Assembly: GCA_006247105.1 (NCBI GenBank)
Contig: CM016927.1
Location: 992,001 to 1,056,000, forward strand
Length of the DNA stretch: 64,000 nucleotides
Source: Giardia muris
Lineage: Eukaryota > Fornicata > Diplomonadida > Hexamitidae
Direction: 5' to 3'
The translations under genes and the position numbers were made by a program. A model generated the notes under the pieces. It was not told the DNA's origin. It worked only from the letters and a program-made list of their open reading frames with translations, and searched no databases. This document shows positions 1-11,800 of the stretch, piece after piece; the first letter of the stretch is position 1; every line of letters starts with the position of its first letter.

Positions 1-2463
1 AAGTTCAATGCACGCCACGCTTTCTGTCTGGACCGCATATGTCAATGCTGTGAACCCATTGTGGTCCGTCATCCCAGCCTCGGAGAGGAGCTTCTGGACG
101 CAATAGAGGTAGTTCCGTCCGGCTGCATACATGAGAGCCGTCATCCCGTTACTGTCCTGCATGCGGAGCTCCGTCTCGAGCAGACAGAGGCACTCGCTAT
201 GCCCATTGAAGGCCGCATACATCAGAGCCGTCCGCCCATAGGAGTCTCGTCTCCCCAGATAGACTGACTCGGCCCGGATCTGGTCGATGTCTCCATCGAT
301 CGCAGCCCGCATCAGAGGAGTCATGTTCTGTGGTGGTAAGCGGAGCATGCTTTCCGCATCGCTCAAGGACTTCCCTGATTGGATCTGTAGGGTATAATTC
401 CGAAGATCATTGAGACACTCATAGAGGTTCGCTGGAACACTCTCGACGAAGTCCTTGATTGGACTGGCAAGTGCCATGTCGATACGTGCATGCAGGAGTG
501 CGGCAACTGCATACATGCTGTTCTGGCGGTGTGCCGACTGATTGGCGTGCTCATAGAACTCCTGCCTACTCGAACGCGCTCGTGACTGATTCTCCGGTTG
601 GGTCAACGATTGAATGCGTGTCTCATACTCAGTGATGCGTTGTTGATCTCGTTTCCGTTCGGCCTCGCGCTCTCTTTCTCTCTCCCTCTCGCGTTCCCTC
701 TCCTTTTGACGCTCATGCTCACGGTTGGCCTCTCGCTTCCGCAAGAGCTCCAGCTCCGCCTCAAGTTCGTGCGTTCGATCGGGTTTCTGCTCTCTAACCT
801 CGGGAGGAGCTGGTATAGGATGATGGACTGGGGCGTGAGGCCTGGTAGCATCCTGATCAAGAAGACGCTGGACGAGCTCCCCACCCTCGGTTGTACAAGG
901 GATTGTGAAGACGAACCGGTCATCGACCGTTTCGATCCTGATAGGAGGTGGGAGGAGAGCCTCAATCAGTTCCTGGCTCTTCAAGTGGATTGCTCGCGAG
1001 AGCGGGCTGTTCTGCATCCCGTCGTAGATGCTTGCCTCCGAGAGGAGATGCCGCACGCAATCCGGATGGTTGTTATCGATTGCAAGGAGTAGAGCGGTGC
1101 GTCCACTCTGATCTCTAACCCGGCATTCGGCAAGAAGTTGACGGACGCATTGTGAGTGTCCGGCCATTGCCGCATACATCAGGGCTGTCATCCCTTGCGC
1201 ATCGACTCTATGGAGTTCGCGTGAGGCAGCCAGGACACGCACCGCATCAGCGGCACCGACAAATGCTGCTTGCATGAGTGCGGTCTGGTTCGACTTATTG
1301 ACCTGACCCTCCTCATGACTGAGAAGCAAGGAGATGCAGTCGACGGCATTGGACCGTGCGGCGTATGTCAGTGCACCATCACCGAACATATCCTTGAGGC
1401 CAGCCTCCTTGAGAAGCAGTTCTGCGGTCAGGCGTGCATTACTACCGCAAGCGAACATGAGTGCCGTTTGACCCTCACTATTCTGGTAACAGGCCTGATC
1501 AAGGTATCTTTGGACGCCACGGGTATCGTTGTCGACGGCAGCGGTCATCAGGTCTGTCATGTCACGGTCTCCGTAAGAGGACCCAACCGCCGTGTATTCA
1601 GGCCCGAGCCTTTCGTCGGGGCCTTCTGTATGAGCCCTTCCAATGTTTGTCAACTCCTGTAATAGCCCGTTCATATCCGGGCGTTCCGGCCACTGCGGAT
1701 TCAGACACATGGCGGTGAGACGACGGAGTGCGTCGGAGTAGGAGTGTAGCATCCCGTTTATATATGAGGTAATGTCAAAGTTAGGGACCTGAACGCTGGT
1801 ATGAAGAGAACACAGCTTGAGGATCAGGATCCCGACACCCCAGACGTCCGTCCGGTCGTTAGGGGCCCCACGGGCGACCTCCATCGGCTGGCTCTCGTTA
1901 GAGGGCTGACTGCCTAGAATAGAGGAGCACCAGAAGTTATTAAGCTTCACGATCGTCTCGGAGTTCATACGAAGCGACTCTCCGAGTTGGTCCGGAGTGG
2001 GCAGGTAGATGAGCAGGTTAGCGGGATCGATCTGCCCACCATAGAAGGAATGCCCGGGGTCAAAGGCCTGGAGCGCCTGGAGCCCGGAGACGACGTGGCG
2101 GAGGATCAGGAGGACGGTCTCCTCGGGGATGGTCGTCTCAGTGCTCCGGCAAAGCGAAAGCAGATCTCCTACAGTCTTGATGTCGCTCTTGTTCTTGACA
2201 TACTCTATGTCCAAGTAAGCAAGCTGCTGAGCCTTGTCGACGTGGACGTTGAACAGGCTCAGAACATTCGGGTTACGAATGGAGCGCATGCTGAGAAGAC
2301 GATTAACAAAGGACTGAACTCCTCCATATGGAAGATCGGCCAGCAAGAGCTCCTTGACGACGAGGACTTTCCCGTGTCGTGTCGCGTAGAACGTAATCCG
2401 GCGGTCCGTATGGCCAAGGGGCGTGACGTTCTCGTACCTGGCTGCAACGGCACCGGACCGCAT
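1..2463 (-). CDS. NEK-like pseudokinase with ankyrin repeats, 3' part missing (runs off left edge)
   Basis: The gene reads leftward from an ATG at 2463 preceded by an A/T-rich AGTTCAAA context and stays open to base 1 (821 codons seen). Residues ~1-270 resemble a NEK-type kinase fold. A beta-3 lysine is plausible in VLVVKELL, but the HRD position reads YGGQIDP and the DFG position reads LNNFW, so catalysis is unlikely. An ankyrin block with QTALMFA, GMTALMYAA and RTALLLA repeats follows, then a charged coiled-coil stretch with alternating Glu-Arg, then a second ankyrin block that continues out of the window. Kinase plus ankyrin repeats is the standard layout of the expanded Giardia NEK family; many members are known to be catalytically dead. 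A scaffold role is my inference. It diverges from the coiled-coil gene at 2476. Confidence 0.85.
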   Translation of the reverse strand, partial: MRSGAVAARYENVTPLGHTDRRITFYATRHGKVLVVKELLLADLPYGGVQSFVNRLLSMRSIRNPNVLSLFNVHVDKAQQLAYLDIEYVKNKSDIKTVGDLLSLCRSTETTIPEETVLLILRHVVSGLQALQAFDPGHSFYGGQIDPANLLIYLPTPDQLGESLRMNSETIVKLNNFWCSSILGSQPSNESQPMEVARGAPNDRTDVWGVGILILKLCSLHTSVQVPNFDITSYINGMLHSYSDALRRLTAMCLNPQWPERPDMNGLLQELTNIGRAHTEGPDERLGPEYTAVGSSYGDRDMTDLMTAAVDNDTRGVQRYLDQACYQNSEGQTALMFACGSNARLTAELLLKEAGLKDMFGDGALTYAARSNAVDCISLLLSHEEGQVNKSNQTALMQAAFVGAADAVRVLAASRELHRVDAQGMTALMYAAMAGHSQCVRQLLAECRVRDQSGRTALLLAIDNNHPDCVRHLLSEASIYDGMQNSPLSRAIHLKSQELIEALLPPPIRIETVDDRFVFTIPCTTEGGELVQRLLDQDATRPHAPVHHPIPAPPEVREQKPDRTHELEAELELLRKREANREHERQKEREREREREREREAERKRDQQRITEYETRIQSLTQPENQSRARSSRQEFYEHANQSAHRQNSMYAVAALLHARIDMALASPIKDFVESVPANLYECLNDLRNYTLQIQSGKSLSDAESMLRLPPQNMTPLMRAAIDGDIDQIRAESVYLGRRDSYGRTALMYAAFNGHSECLCLLETELRMQDSNGMTALMYAAGRNYLYCVQKLLSEAGMTDHNGFTALTYAVQTESVACIEL

Positions 2464-2475
2464 TTTGAACTAAAA
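2464..2475. promoter_or_regulatory. 12-bp shared divergent start region
   Basis: The 12 bases TTTGAACTAAAA separate the two opposed ATG codons at 2463 (minus) and 2476 (plus). The element is close to self-complementary, so each gene sees an A-rich stretch just before its ATG, as expected for a Giardia initiator. Promoter activity is inferred. Confidence 0.6.
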
Positions 2476-4020
2476 ATGGTATTGACACGCGAGTCGGCAG
2501 CCCTGGCCAAGCGGCGGATGGATGAGGCTTCTTCCCTGATTAATCGCCTCCTCCACCGTCTCGAGGAGGGGGTTGGGAGCCGGGCAGAGGCGGAGGCCAT
2601 CCGTCAGAAGATCGTTTCCCTCGGCGGAACCGTCCCTCCCGAGCTGATGCTCACCGCCACACATGTCGCGAAGCCAAATTCCGCATCGGGCTCGCGGATT
2701 TCGCAAACCAGCCAGGAGGTAGCCGGATATCATCCGAGTGAGTCTAAACCGAGTAGTGCTCCGAAAAGCCAAGTGAAGGCTCCCGCCTCAACCTGGTCGG
2801 ACGTCACCGCGACACGTCTAGCCGCACTCCAGAAGCAGGACGAGGAGACGCAGAAAGCACAGGCCGCTAAAGAGCGCGAGCTACGGGCGGCACAGCGCCG
2901 AGACATCGCTGCTAGGGAGGCGCAGAGGCGCATGGAGGAGCAAATAGAGCGTCTGGAGCCCGCCTTTGCGATGGGGAACACCGCTTGGGATAAGCTTGGA
3001 GAGCATGATAGGGCTATTGCGATGGAGCAACGAGACATTGAGGCCAAGCGCCGTATGGCTGCAGAGCAGAAGCATGCGGCACAGGAAGCGCGTACCAAGC
3101 GTCTGGAGCAACGCAAGGACGCCAAACGCTCTTCTGCCTATGAAGGTGACTGTTTGCCTCACGACCGTATCGATCCTACAACGGGGAAGGTCATGCATAC
3201 TGCTCTTCCGGACAAGTACTTGTCACGCGCGTATGGGGAGTCGAAGGTGGTTGCCCCTGAGCCTCCGAATCGTACGGAGGCGTTACAGAACGCGATGTTT
3301 GGACTAGTAGGGACCACAACTCAATGTACACAAGGCCAGACGTGTGATGGGAAGACGATGAGCAAGGTACAGGCCTATAAGGAGCGCTCTCTTACTGGGA
3401 AGCAAGAGCTCAAGGCGAACCGTGAGGCCATGGATGCCATTGCGGCAAGGAACGCGGCACAGTTCGCCAAGCGTAATTCGGCACAGGGAGTGGCGGAACA
3501 TAACGAACGTGTCTGTCGGATTCACCAAGGTCTTGAGGATGAGGAGCGTGACATTAGGAAGAAGCGCGAGGGTGGGATGGACCTACCTACGGCTGACCAG
3601 GTTGCGCATTCCAAGGGAGTCGCCTATCTCACTACGGCCCCCGTCGACTTCGAGCCGGATGCGCCAGTGATCCCATATAACGCACGTGGAGCCTCGTACA
3701 TCGATCAGATTGCTGACGGGGACGAGGAGCGTCGGCGTCGTGAAAGGTTAGCGGTCGCTCCTATGACGGATCTCGAAAGGCAAAAGATTCGCCGACAAGA
3801 GTTCTACAAGCGAAACCCGCATCGGAGGCCGATCTCCCCGACGACCCAGGCCGTCATTGAGGATCATAAACGATACATGGAGGAGCAAGCCAATTCTGCA
3901 AAGCGCAAGCCCAACGGGGTCGATCATGGCCGTCCTAGCGCGACGGAGGATGAGGACCGTCTCAATGACGAGGAGTTCAAGATCAATGCCGTCCCCTCTT
4001 TTGTCAAGCCCTTGGTTTAG
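2476..4020 (+). CDS. Charged coiled-coil protein, function unknown
   Basis: A 514-residue protein starting at the ATG in TAAAAATGG. An in-frame extension back to 1987 exists, but it lies antisense to the kinase-like gene, so I chose the internal ATG. Residues ~1-50 form a helical segment; residues ~105-230 are rich in Ala, Arg, Glu, Lys and Gln with heptad-like spacing and should form a long coiled coil; further charged helices follow near residues 300-380. The C-terminal 100 residues are basic and less ordered. There is no signal peptide, membrane segment or enzyme motif. A cytoskeletal role would fit the composition but is a guess. Confidence 0.75.
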   Translation: MVLTRESAALAKRRMDEASSLINRLLHRLEEGVGSRAEAEAIRQKIVSLGGTVPPELMLTATHVAKPNSASGSRISQTSQEVAGYHPSESKPSSAPKSQVKAPASTWSDVTATRLAALQKQDEETQKAQAAKERELRAAQRRDIAAREAQRRMEEQIERLEPAFAMGNTAWDKLGEHDRAIAMEQRDIEAKRRMAAEQKHAAQEARTKRLEQRKDAKRSSAYEGDCLPHDRIDPTTGKVMHTALPDKYLSRAYGESKVVAPEPPNRTEALQNAMFGLVGTTTQCTQGQTCDGKTMSKVQAYKERSLTGKQELKANREAMDAIAARNAAQFAKRNSAQGVAEHNERVCRIHQGLEDEERDIRKKREGGMDLPTADQVAHSKGVAYLTTAPVDFEPDAPVIPYNARGASYIDQIADGDEERRRRERLAVAPMTDLERQKIRRQEFYKRNPHRRPISPTTQAVIEDHKRYMEEQANSAKRKPNGVDHGRPSATEDEDRLNDEEFKINAVPSFVKPLV

Positions 4021-4040
4021 AGAGGGAGGAGAGGAGGTAA

Positions 4041-5168
4041 ATGAATATAATCGAGAGTCGTGGGGTGCTTGGGGAGTCTCGATGCGGCCAGGTGCTTCAT
4101 CTTTTACTCCAGGTTGATGGGCTTCTAGTCGATGCGGCATGCAAGCCGTTGCTTCGGGAGACGTGTGGGGAACGGGCTCTATTATCACTTAAACACCCAC
4201 ACATAATAAAGGCGTACGGCTACCTCCACCGCGAGGGGGTCTTGTATATCGTGATGGATGCTTGTCTTGATGGCACGCTTGAGGCTGCTATGCGTTCGAC
4301 CACGATGCAGGAACCTAAGCTATGCAAATACGTATGGGAATTAATCGAGGCGATTCAGTACATCCATCTTCGGTGCAGTCCTCCACTACTACATGGAGAT
4401 ATCAAGCCCGCCAATTGCTTCATTCGAGATGGCACCTTGCAGCTTGGAGACTTCGGTAGCGCCTGCTTCGAGGCTGTGGCACTACCACAACCCATTTCTC
4501 CCCTATATTACCCACTACAAGCACAAGAAAGGCCAATACCTTCACGGCGTGCAGACCTTTGGGCGGCTGGCATCACTATCGTCCAGCTGATGCGCCCAAC
4601 TGTACTAACCAGACTTCTCACCACCATGGCAATCGTAGACTTCCAATCGCACTATCGGGACCTTTGGCAAGCCGCGCACGGCCATCATCCCGCCCTACGT
4701 ACGGCCCTTAAGGCCCTTCTTGACCCGGCAGCTAACTGGCTCGAGCAAGAGGGTGGAGTCCCACATGAGGAACACGTCCTTGTCTCCGTACTTGATTCCT
4801 TTCCAGTGACCATTGGAAGAACCGATCATCCTTACGGCTCAGACCTCGAGGCCCTCCTCCTGGAGTTCCGGACGCTCGGCATCGAAGACGAGACCCGCGA
4901 CATCTTACTTCGTGCGGCACGTGCGTTGACGACGGGGGCCGAACGCTTTCGGGAGTGCTGGCCCGAGTATGTTGAAGCCCTCTCACGCCTGCATCACTCA
5001 TCCACCTACCCGTTCCCACAAACCTCTCCGGAAGATACTTGGCTACATGGCCTCACCGGAGAAGAGCTTCATCAGAAGATTTCCGACGTACTCATCCTCC
5101 TCCTTGGGAGGCGCCCCCATGCCCGCCGTGCCTGGTCTGCGGCGCTTGACTACGCCCTTCTAGAATAG
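4041..5168 (+). CDS. Divergent protein kinase
   Basis: A 375-residue protein whose first ~280 residues follow the protein-kinase fold. The glycine loop is degenerate (LGESRCGQV). A candidate beta-3 lysine lies in AACKPL. The catalytic loop reads HGDIKPANC (H118, G119, D120) with Arg replaced by Gly, the metal site is DFG at 137-139, and the helix after the activation segment is recognisable (ADLWAAGI). The main catalytic aspartates are kept, so activity is possible. The C-terminal ~100 residues show no known domain. It starts 20 bp after the preceding stop. I cannot assign a subfamily; NEK-like is the most likely in this genome. Confidence 0.75.
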   Translation: MNIIESRGVLGESRCGQVLHLLLQVDGLLVDAACKPLLRETCGERALLSLKHPHIIKAYGYLHREGVLYIVMDACLDGTLEAAMRSTTMQEPKLCKYVWELIEAIQYIHLRCSPPLLHGDIKPANCFIRDGTLQLGDFGSACFEAVALPQPISPLYYPLQAQERPIPSRRADLWAAGITIVQLMRPTVLTRLLTTMAIVDFQSHYRDLWQAAHGHHPALRTALKALLDPAANWLEQEGGVPHEEHVLVSVLDSFPVTIGRTDHPYGSDLEALLLEFRTLGIEDETRDILLRAARALTTGAERFRECWPEYVEALSRLHHSSTYPFPQTSPEDTWLHGLTGEELHQKISDVLILLLGRRPHARRAWSAALDYALLE

Positions 5169-5215
5169 GCGGATGTGGAGATGTGTGTAAACAGAACTAT
5201 AATTCGACTGAGGAG

Positions 5216-5821
5216 ATGTCATCTGAAGGAGAGACAACCCCTGGTGGCCCTGGTGGGATGGCAGACCGCCTGGCACAACTCCGTCGCGACGCCCAGGAGT
5301 TCGAGGAGCTCGTCCGCCAGCACCGAACCGATCCCATTCCATCAAGTCGCCCTTCCGACTCCCCACACCCTCATCCCGACCCCTCGCCTTCCCAGCCGCA
5401 TAGCGCCTACGACAATGGGAATCGGATTCTGAGACAGCTTCTCAAGTCCAACAAATGCAAGTTGGACTTCGACACGTCTCTTGATAAACTAGCTCAAGCA
5501 AAGGGACTCTGTAAGGATTTGAAGCTTAAGGCAGAGGCGACAAAGCATGAGATAGACGACTGCTTGAGCCATCGAATCTTCCAGGAGGCTCTCGGAGGAG
5601 CAGAGCCTTCGGGCCCCGTCGATACTACATCTCTTGAAGTCCTTGACGCCCAAACGCGCGCCCAGCTCCTCCTGGACGCCGCCCTGGAGGACGAGCGGCT
5701 CGTCGATCTCGAGGGCCTCGCTCGGGAGGCCGAGGAGCTCGACCGAGACTACCTTTCGATCGCCTCGCCTACAAGTCGTGGAACCGAAAAAGGCCGTCCA
5801 AAAAAACCGGGCGCATCATGA
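5216..5821 (+). CDS. Small coiled-coil protein upstream of the 2046-aa gene, unknown
   Basis: A 201-residue acidic protein. The ATG at 5216 (MSSEGETTP) is the first ATG in frame; an upstream extension would need GTG. Residues ~1-65 are Pro/Ser/Asp-rich and probably disordered; two helical, charged segments follow (about 70-120 and 150-190). Its stop codon overlaps the next gene's ATG in the sequence ATGA (5818-5821), the tightest same-strand join in the window. I recognise no family. The overlap could favour co-expression with the downstream protein, but that is inference. Confidence 0.6.
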   Translation: MSSEGETTPGGPGGMADRLAQLRRDAQEFEELVRQHRTDPIPSSRPSDSPHPHPDPSPSQPHSAYDNGNRILRQLLKSNKCKLDFDTSLDKLAQAKGLCKDLKLKAEATKHEIDDCLSHRIFQEALGGAEPSGPVDTTSLEVLDAQTRAQLLLDAALEDERLVDLEGLAREAEELDRDYLSIASPTSRGTEKGRPKKPGAS

Positions 5822-8800
5822 CCGACCTCAAGCGCTGCTTCAACCCCCGGCACCCGCTCGACCTGGTCGCTGACTACGCGTACCTGCTCTACGACGACCA
5901 GGCGCAGGGCGCGGAGCGCAAGCAGCTCAAGCAGATGCTCGCGACCTGCAACATGCCCCGTGTCTTCTTATTCGATCTCCCGCTTCTGATAGCCGAGGTA
6001 AAGGTGCACGGTACCCACGCGCTGCGGTCGATATTCGTGGTCCACGGGTCACGGGACATCCCGGCAGAACAGTTTCATGGGCTTGACTACAAAGTCGTAA
6101 CTGACGAGGAGATGCTCCGGGTCCTCAAGAACTGCGAGGCCTTCATGGATGCACTGAAGCAGAAGGCGTCGACGCGCATAGGGACCCTCAGCGAGATTAT
6201 GGTCCATCGGATGAAGCACGTTATGCTCCTCTGGGCCGCGAAGTTCGGGCTCGCCGGCTCCAAGAACTTCTACACCCAGCCCTACATCCCGGGGAGCGTC
6301 GGGACCGAGGGCGTTCGTCGAACTCTTGGGGATTGCAAAGATCTCTTCCAGAATTACCACGCAGACCTTCTCGCTTCGATCCGTACGCTCGTGGCACAGA
6401 GTCGTCTCTCCCCCACCTGCGCTGCACCGACCCAGGGGCAAGGGACACCTCCTCCGGAGGCCCGTTCCCCCCTGTATCCTGTCTATTCAACATTCCAGAA
6501 GGCCCTTCAGCACGTTCTCCAAGCACAGGCGAGCTCTGTCGCCCAGCACGCCGGGGAGACCCTGATTCACTCCCACAAGTACGTCGGGTCCCACAATCAG
6601 GTTTATCAGACGAACGTCTCTGCACTCATTAGTCAGGTGCTGAGCACGACAGTCGGTGGTGGGTGGCCGATGCTTTCGCTTCATGTCCAGGACTTCCTCC
6701 ACTGCTTCGCTCCAAAGGCAATTGACGCGGCGATGGAGTACGCGAATAGTGGGATCTCAAACTCGGTCGTCCTGCTCCACTATTTCGCAGACCGGCTGGC
6801 AACCGTGTACGAGCCCGTCACGCTCTCCCTCGACCTTTGCGATGATCCAACAAATTCCTGGTTTTATATCAATGAGGTTCGCCCGAGTTACTCATCACAG
6901 GTCGACGCCAGTCCTTGCGGACGGCTTCTGATCCGCGGAGATTACACGGCCCAGACATCATGTATCCTCCAAGACAAATACCTTCCCGTTGCGGCGTCGG
7001 ATCTTGCGGCGTCGTATCGACAGTACGAAGCGTACGTCGCAAAGGCCGTGCATGCTCTTTCCCAGCTTCTAGTTAGTGCATGGAAGCACTCTCTGCGCGC
7101 CCATAAACTCCTCGCCGAGGAGACGGATAGTCTCCGTGCCGGCCGCGTCTCTGTGAGTGCGGAGGCCTTCCGAAACATCTATGCAGGGCACACCATCGAT
7201 CTTAGTGAGGATTCTCGGTACTTCGGAGGCCCTACGATTCCAGGTGTTCCACGTGGGACCCTTGCTCACGCCCTTCATCATACGATATTCGTTACCTCCT
7301 TTGCCGATCTTATCCTCCTCCTTGCGGTTCGTGGGGGGTCTCCTTCTCCCGACTCTCCTACCACCGTTACCCTTGCTAACATTGGAGGGGTGAACGCCAC
7401 GACCCTTGCAGAGGCAACCACTGGGAAGCAGGGGTCGGGGCCACATGCCGCCGCATATTTTTACCTGCACCGCCTGTACCTTCCGGCCCAGGACATCGCG
7501 GCCTATGTCTCGGTCCTGGCCTACCTAGGGACCCTACAGCCAGGAATACTTAACGAATTTCTTGACTATCTTTCCTATCTGAACGAGCGAGACCGGGCGC
7601 AGGACTTCTCCCAGTGGCGGCGAGCACATGGGCTCTGCTCCAAGTTCTCTCAGTTCTGCGCCCAGAACGGGCTTCGGGAGGACGCCGCCCTTTATGTCCA
7701 GCGCGCCCTCGACACGGACTGTCGCGACTGCTTCGAGGATTTCATCCTGGCCAGTCATCCCTCGCTCAACGCCGTTTCCTGGCGTCTCGACGGCCTGCTC
7801 GAACCGTTTGGAGAGGCATATCTTGGGCAGGTCGATGCTCTTGGAGCGGGGGACAAGCGAACAGCAGACCTCCTAGGCCTTGGGGTTGAGGGGGAGCACG
7901 TTTCGGGTAGCGTGGTGACGCGCCTCTTTGTCTACCGGATGCTTCATCTCATTCGGACCGGGCTAGCTCCCGCCCCTGGGGCCACCCACGATGTGACCCC
8001 CATCATGGACTTTGACGAGCAGGTCCTCCTGTCCCGCTCCCCGTATCAGAAAGTCCAGTCCCCGATCGCTTTGTACACCCAGAGTCCGGAGCATCCGGCG
8101 CTTCGGGACGACGTCATCGCCATCCGCCCCCTCTCGAACGCGATCACGTACCAGCTCTTCGTCCCCCCTGCGGGGCGGAATCGGACGACGTTCGAGCACT
8201 TGATCAACCTCGCAGACTTCATGAGCCTCGTTGCCCGCTTCAACCCGTACCCCCATCGCACGTTCACGCACACCCTTATCTTCAATACGTCGCTCGGACT
8301 CAACAACCTCTTCTACTCGTGCCACCTTCGAAGCGCGATTGACCGGGACTTCCAACGGCTCGAGGCTCTCGCCTCGGCAGATGCGGGGCTGACAACGGCT
8401 ATTCCCGCGCACTTCCTCACCTCCCACAACCCCGCTCTCACATACTTCGACCCCGGGTTTGTCAATGGAGAGCCGGCACCTGAAGGGACGGACCCGGCCG
8501 CTCAGGCAAACTTCCAGCTCGTCGTCGACTTCTACAACAATAGCCATGCGGTCTATAACCTCAATTACAATTCCCTCAATCGAGAGAAGTACAACCGTGT
8601 CAAGGTCGAGGAAGACCGTTCTCCTGGAGACTGCGCCGTCTGTAACGTCAAGTACGAGAACTACAAACTCCACGTCAGCAGCGCCGACCATCTGAAGAAC
8701 TACCGAAACTACATGGCGCAGGTGTCGGGCCTGACGGAGAACGGAGAGTCAAATGCGATGATTGACGAGCTTCGCTACCTCTCTCTCCAATTCGAGCGGA

Positions 8801-11800
8801 TCTCCGCAATCGGGGTTCAGCTCTCGTCAATCGTCTCGACGATCGCTGCAGAGCTCGGTTGCAGTTATGAGTTCGTTGCGGAGATTGTCAACGATCTACT
8901 GAAGGCGACTGGAGGAGACATCGTCATCGACGTCTCAGATATCCCACGAGCGATTTCCCCGAACTGCAAGACGAACGCGTATTTGAAGTGGCGAGAGGAC
9001 TCCTCTCAGCGGCGCCAGCTGTCATTCGAGCAGCTCCTGACGGGCAGTGGTTCTCGAAAGACTGGCTACAAGCGGATTAAGGCCTCGGCAGGGTCGATCC
9101 TTCTGACAGGTTTGATGCTCGATATCAACCGCATCAAGTGGGTTCGGAACACCATTCTTGCGCGCTATCAGAGAGCCAATGGAATGGAACCCACGATTGC
9201 TGCCTCCGCCACGGGGAACCTCGTATCAACGGCCGAGAACGGGAGTTACTACCTCTTCCCGCGACTTCCGACGGAGCAGGAGTACGTCGTTCCGAAGCTT
9301 GTCATCGATCCCCGCACTCACACTCAGTTCCTCTTCGAAGAGGAAGACTTCACACAGCTCATCCGCGTTAGTATGGCGGCTGTCCTTTGGAGAGCGTACG
9401 CAGGCGACGAAGAGTCTCCAAAGGGCGGTTCAAAAGACACGTTGCGCCTCGGAAAGCATACGATCAGCAATTGCAAGACGGATTACACTCTACCTCCGCA
9501 CCTCCAACACCGCTCGACGATGGGCCTTGACGAATACGTCTCGGACGACGAGCTCGACTGCCAACAGACTCGGGTGATTCGGCGGCTCTGTGACGAGACC
9601 CCAATCCTTTCGGGCGCTAGGTATATCCACGCGACAGCAGAGCAGAAACGACTTCGTCACGAGTGCTATCTTGCTCGTGTCCATAGCCACCAACAAGGAA
9701 CCGAGACGGGTCCGATCGATGGCGGGGAGGAAGAGTTTGATGGCGAACTGAATCCTGGCCTTCGACGAGGGCGATCTGAGGGCCGTCTGTATCACGTTCC
9801 TCCGATTACGGGACTTGACTTCAAGCTTCTTCGTCAGGACGTCCTCGACGTCGAGCTGGGACATGTGCCCCAACATGGGATGTTAGTACGCCTGGCTAAA
9901 AGCCTCCTTGAAGTCCGAGAACAACGCTCAATTCGGGACGAGGAGCTTGTTCAAATGGCCAATACTCTCTTCAAGGAAGGAGAGCTTGAGGGTGTATTCA
10001 CATCGAAGACTGCCGAATGGCTCAGGAGGCGGATGTCTGAAGGTGCGGGCCGCCGTCCCGTCGAGGAAGGCTCTGACGAGCACTCGAACGAACTCGACAC
10101 GTGTGACGCACGTCTATCTCGGACAAGTCGTCTCCAGATCCCTCGCCTTTACTGGTTTGATCAAGCAAAAGGCCGAATGTACGTTGAAGGTTTCAACGAC
10201 CTCGAGGATGCCTTTGCCCAGCGAGGCTCTGATCGGAGCGGATTTGACGCCGGTAAGCTTAACGCGATTGAGTTTTCTAGAGCTTACGCCCGGGCTGCTG
10301 AGCGGGCTCTTCTGAACGGGCAGAGCGAAATCTCCTTTGTTGATCGTGACGCATCGGGAGCGCTTCTCGATCGCCAGGCATACGAGAGCACTGACCGCTC
10401 GATTCTTGCGAGCCTCCTTGGTCAAGCAACCGAGAAGAGCATTATGGAGAGGGCACGTCCGAGTGCGCTTGCAGGTGGGACTTCCTGTGGTGCGCACCAG
10501 CAGACGACTATGGGATATAATGACTGTGTCCAACGGATCCTTACAGCGATTCCTGCAGCCCGTGTCGATTATGGGATGCTCCGAGCACTTGCCTCCATCC
10601 CACTCGACGTCCTCCAGGCCATCCTTTCGAACTGCCTCGTGATTTCGGGGCTGGCCACTGCTCCCTTCGTCATCAATAACCTGACGGAGGTCGTGAGCGT
10701 CATCCCTGATGTCGTTCACGGAGCTCATTCTCGATCTCTCGAGGACGATATCAACTGCATTGCCCTTCTTCAGGACGAGCGGAATGGGGCCCAGGTCATC
10801 GCCGATGGCTCGGATGTCTCAACAGGAATGGGGCCCATCGCTTTCAGTGCTCTCGGGACGGCGGTGAAGCAATATGGGCTATCCGGACTTGGAGCCGCCC
10901 CGGGATATGCGGACCTCCAGGTCGGAAGGCCTACCGATGCCGGAAGAGCAGATGCAGTCGTCGTCACAGACGCCCTGATGACGACCGTCTCAGCCCAGCT
11001 CGAAGCGCGACGGGCTGGATCGTGTCCAGACTACTTCACTTCTTTCCGAAGCGTCCTCACGGATGAGACGTACTCTGGTTCGACCATCATGCGGATCGCC
11101 CGATCAAACTCTGTCGCAGCTCCGACACGCATCCAGCTTGAGGAGGACATGATCAGCCTCCAACTTCTGGCGGGGATGACGGACGATGCTATCGATACGA
11201 GCCTTCTCGCTTCTGAGACGGAGCATCTGGTGACAACTGGGCATCCGAAGAACCTCGAGCGATACAACAGTGTCCGGGAGACAGCAATCCTTGAGCATGG
11301 CATTGATGTTCGGCCGTCGTACGTCACTGTCAATGGCCAACAACAGCTCAGAGTGACTCGCTATGCTGCCCCGATCCTCTCCCACTTCAACCAGATCGAT
11401 CCCGGAGCTCCGTTCTTCTCTCCAAAGCACTACGACACGATGATTCCTGTCTCAGACTCGATCTGCAGTGCTATCTATTCGGGTCTCATTCCTTCGTACA
11501 CTGGGACCTCTCGCTTCCTCGAGCAGGTCTCGGACCTCTGGAAGGGAAGTGCCGATGCCTTCCTTGGGAGTTGCGCCAGTGTCTCATCTGTCTATAGTGA
11601 TCAGTCCTTCTACTCGATCAAGATCATTGACCCCTCGACGACGACTCTCATCGCCCTTGCGGCACGGGCCGAGGTTCTTCGTCGGAAGGCTGCTCTGAGT
11701 GCTCCGGGCTTCAACGAGACGAAGGGGATGGTCCCACTCCGTCATGACTGCCGATCTCTCTGGAGGAGCACCGGGGCCTGTCCGATCGTCGTTATGGATC

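Noticed and set aside
598..1092. Plus-strand 164-codon frame with hydrophobic stretch
   Set aside because: Mirror of the Glu-Arg repeat and ankyrin code of the minus-strand gene; the Leu/Ser run is an artefact of that repeat.
1987..2475. In-frame upstream extension of the coiled-coil gene
   Set aside because: Antisense to the kinase-like domain of the divergent gene; ATG 2476 has a good Giardia start context.
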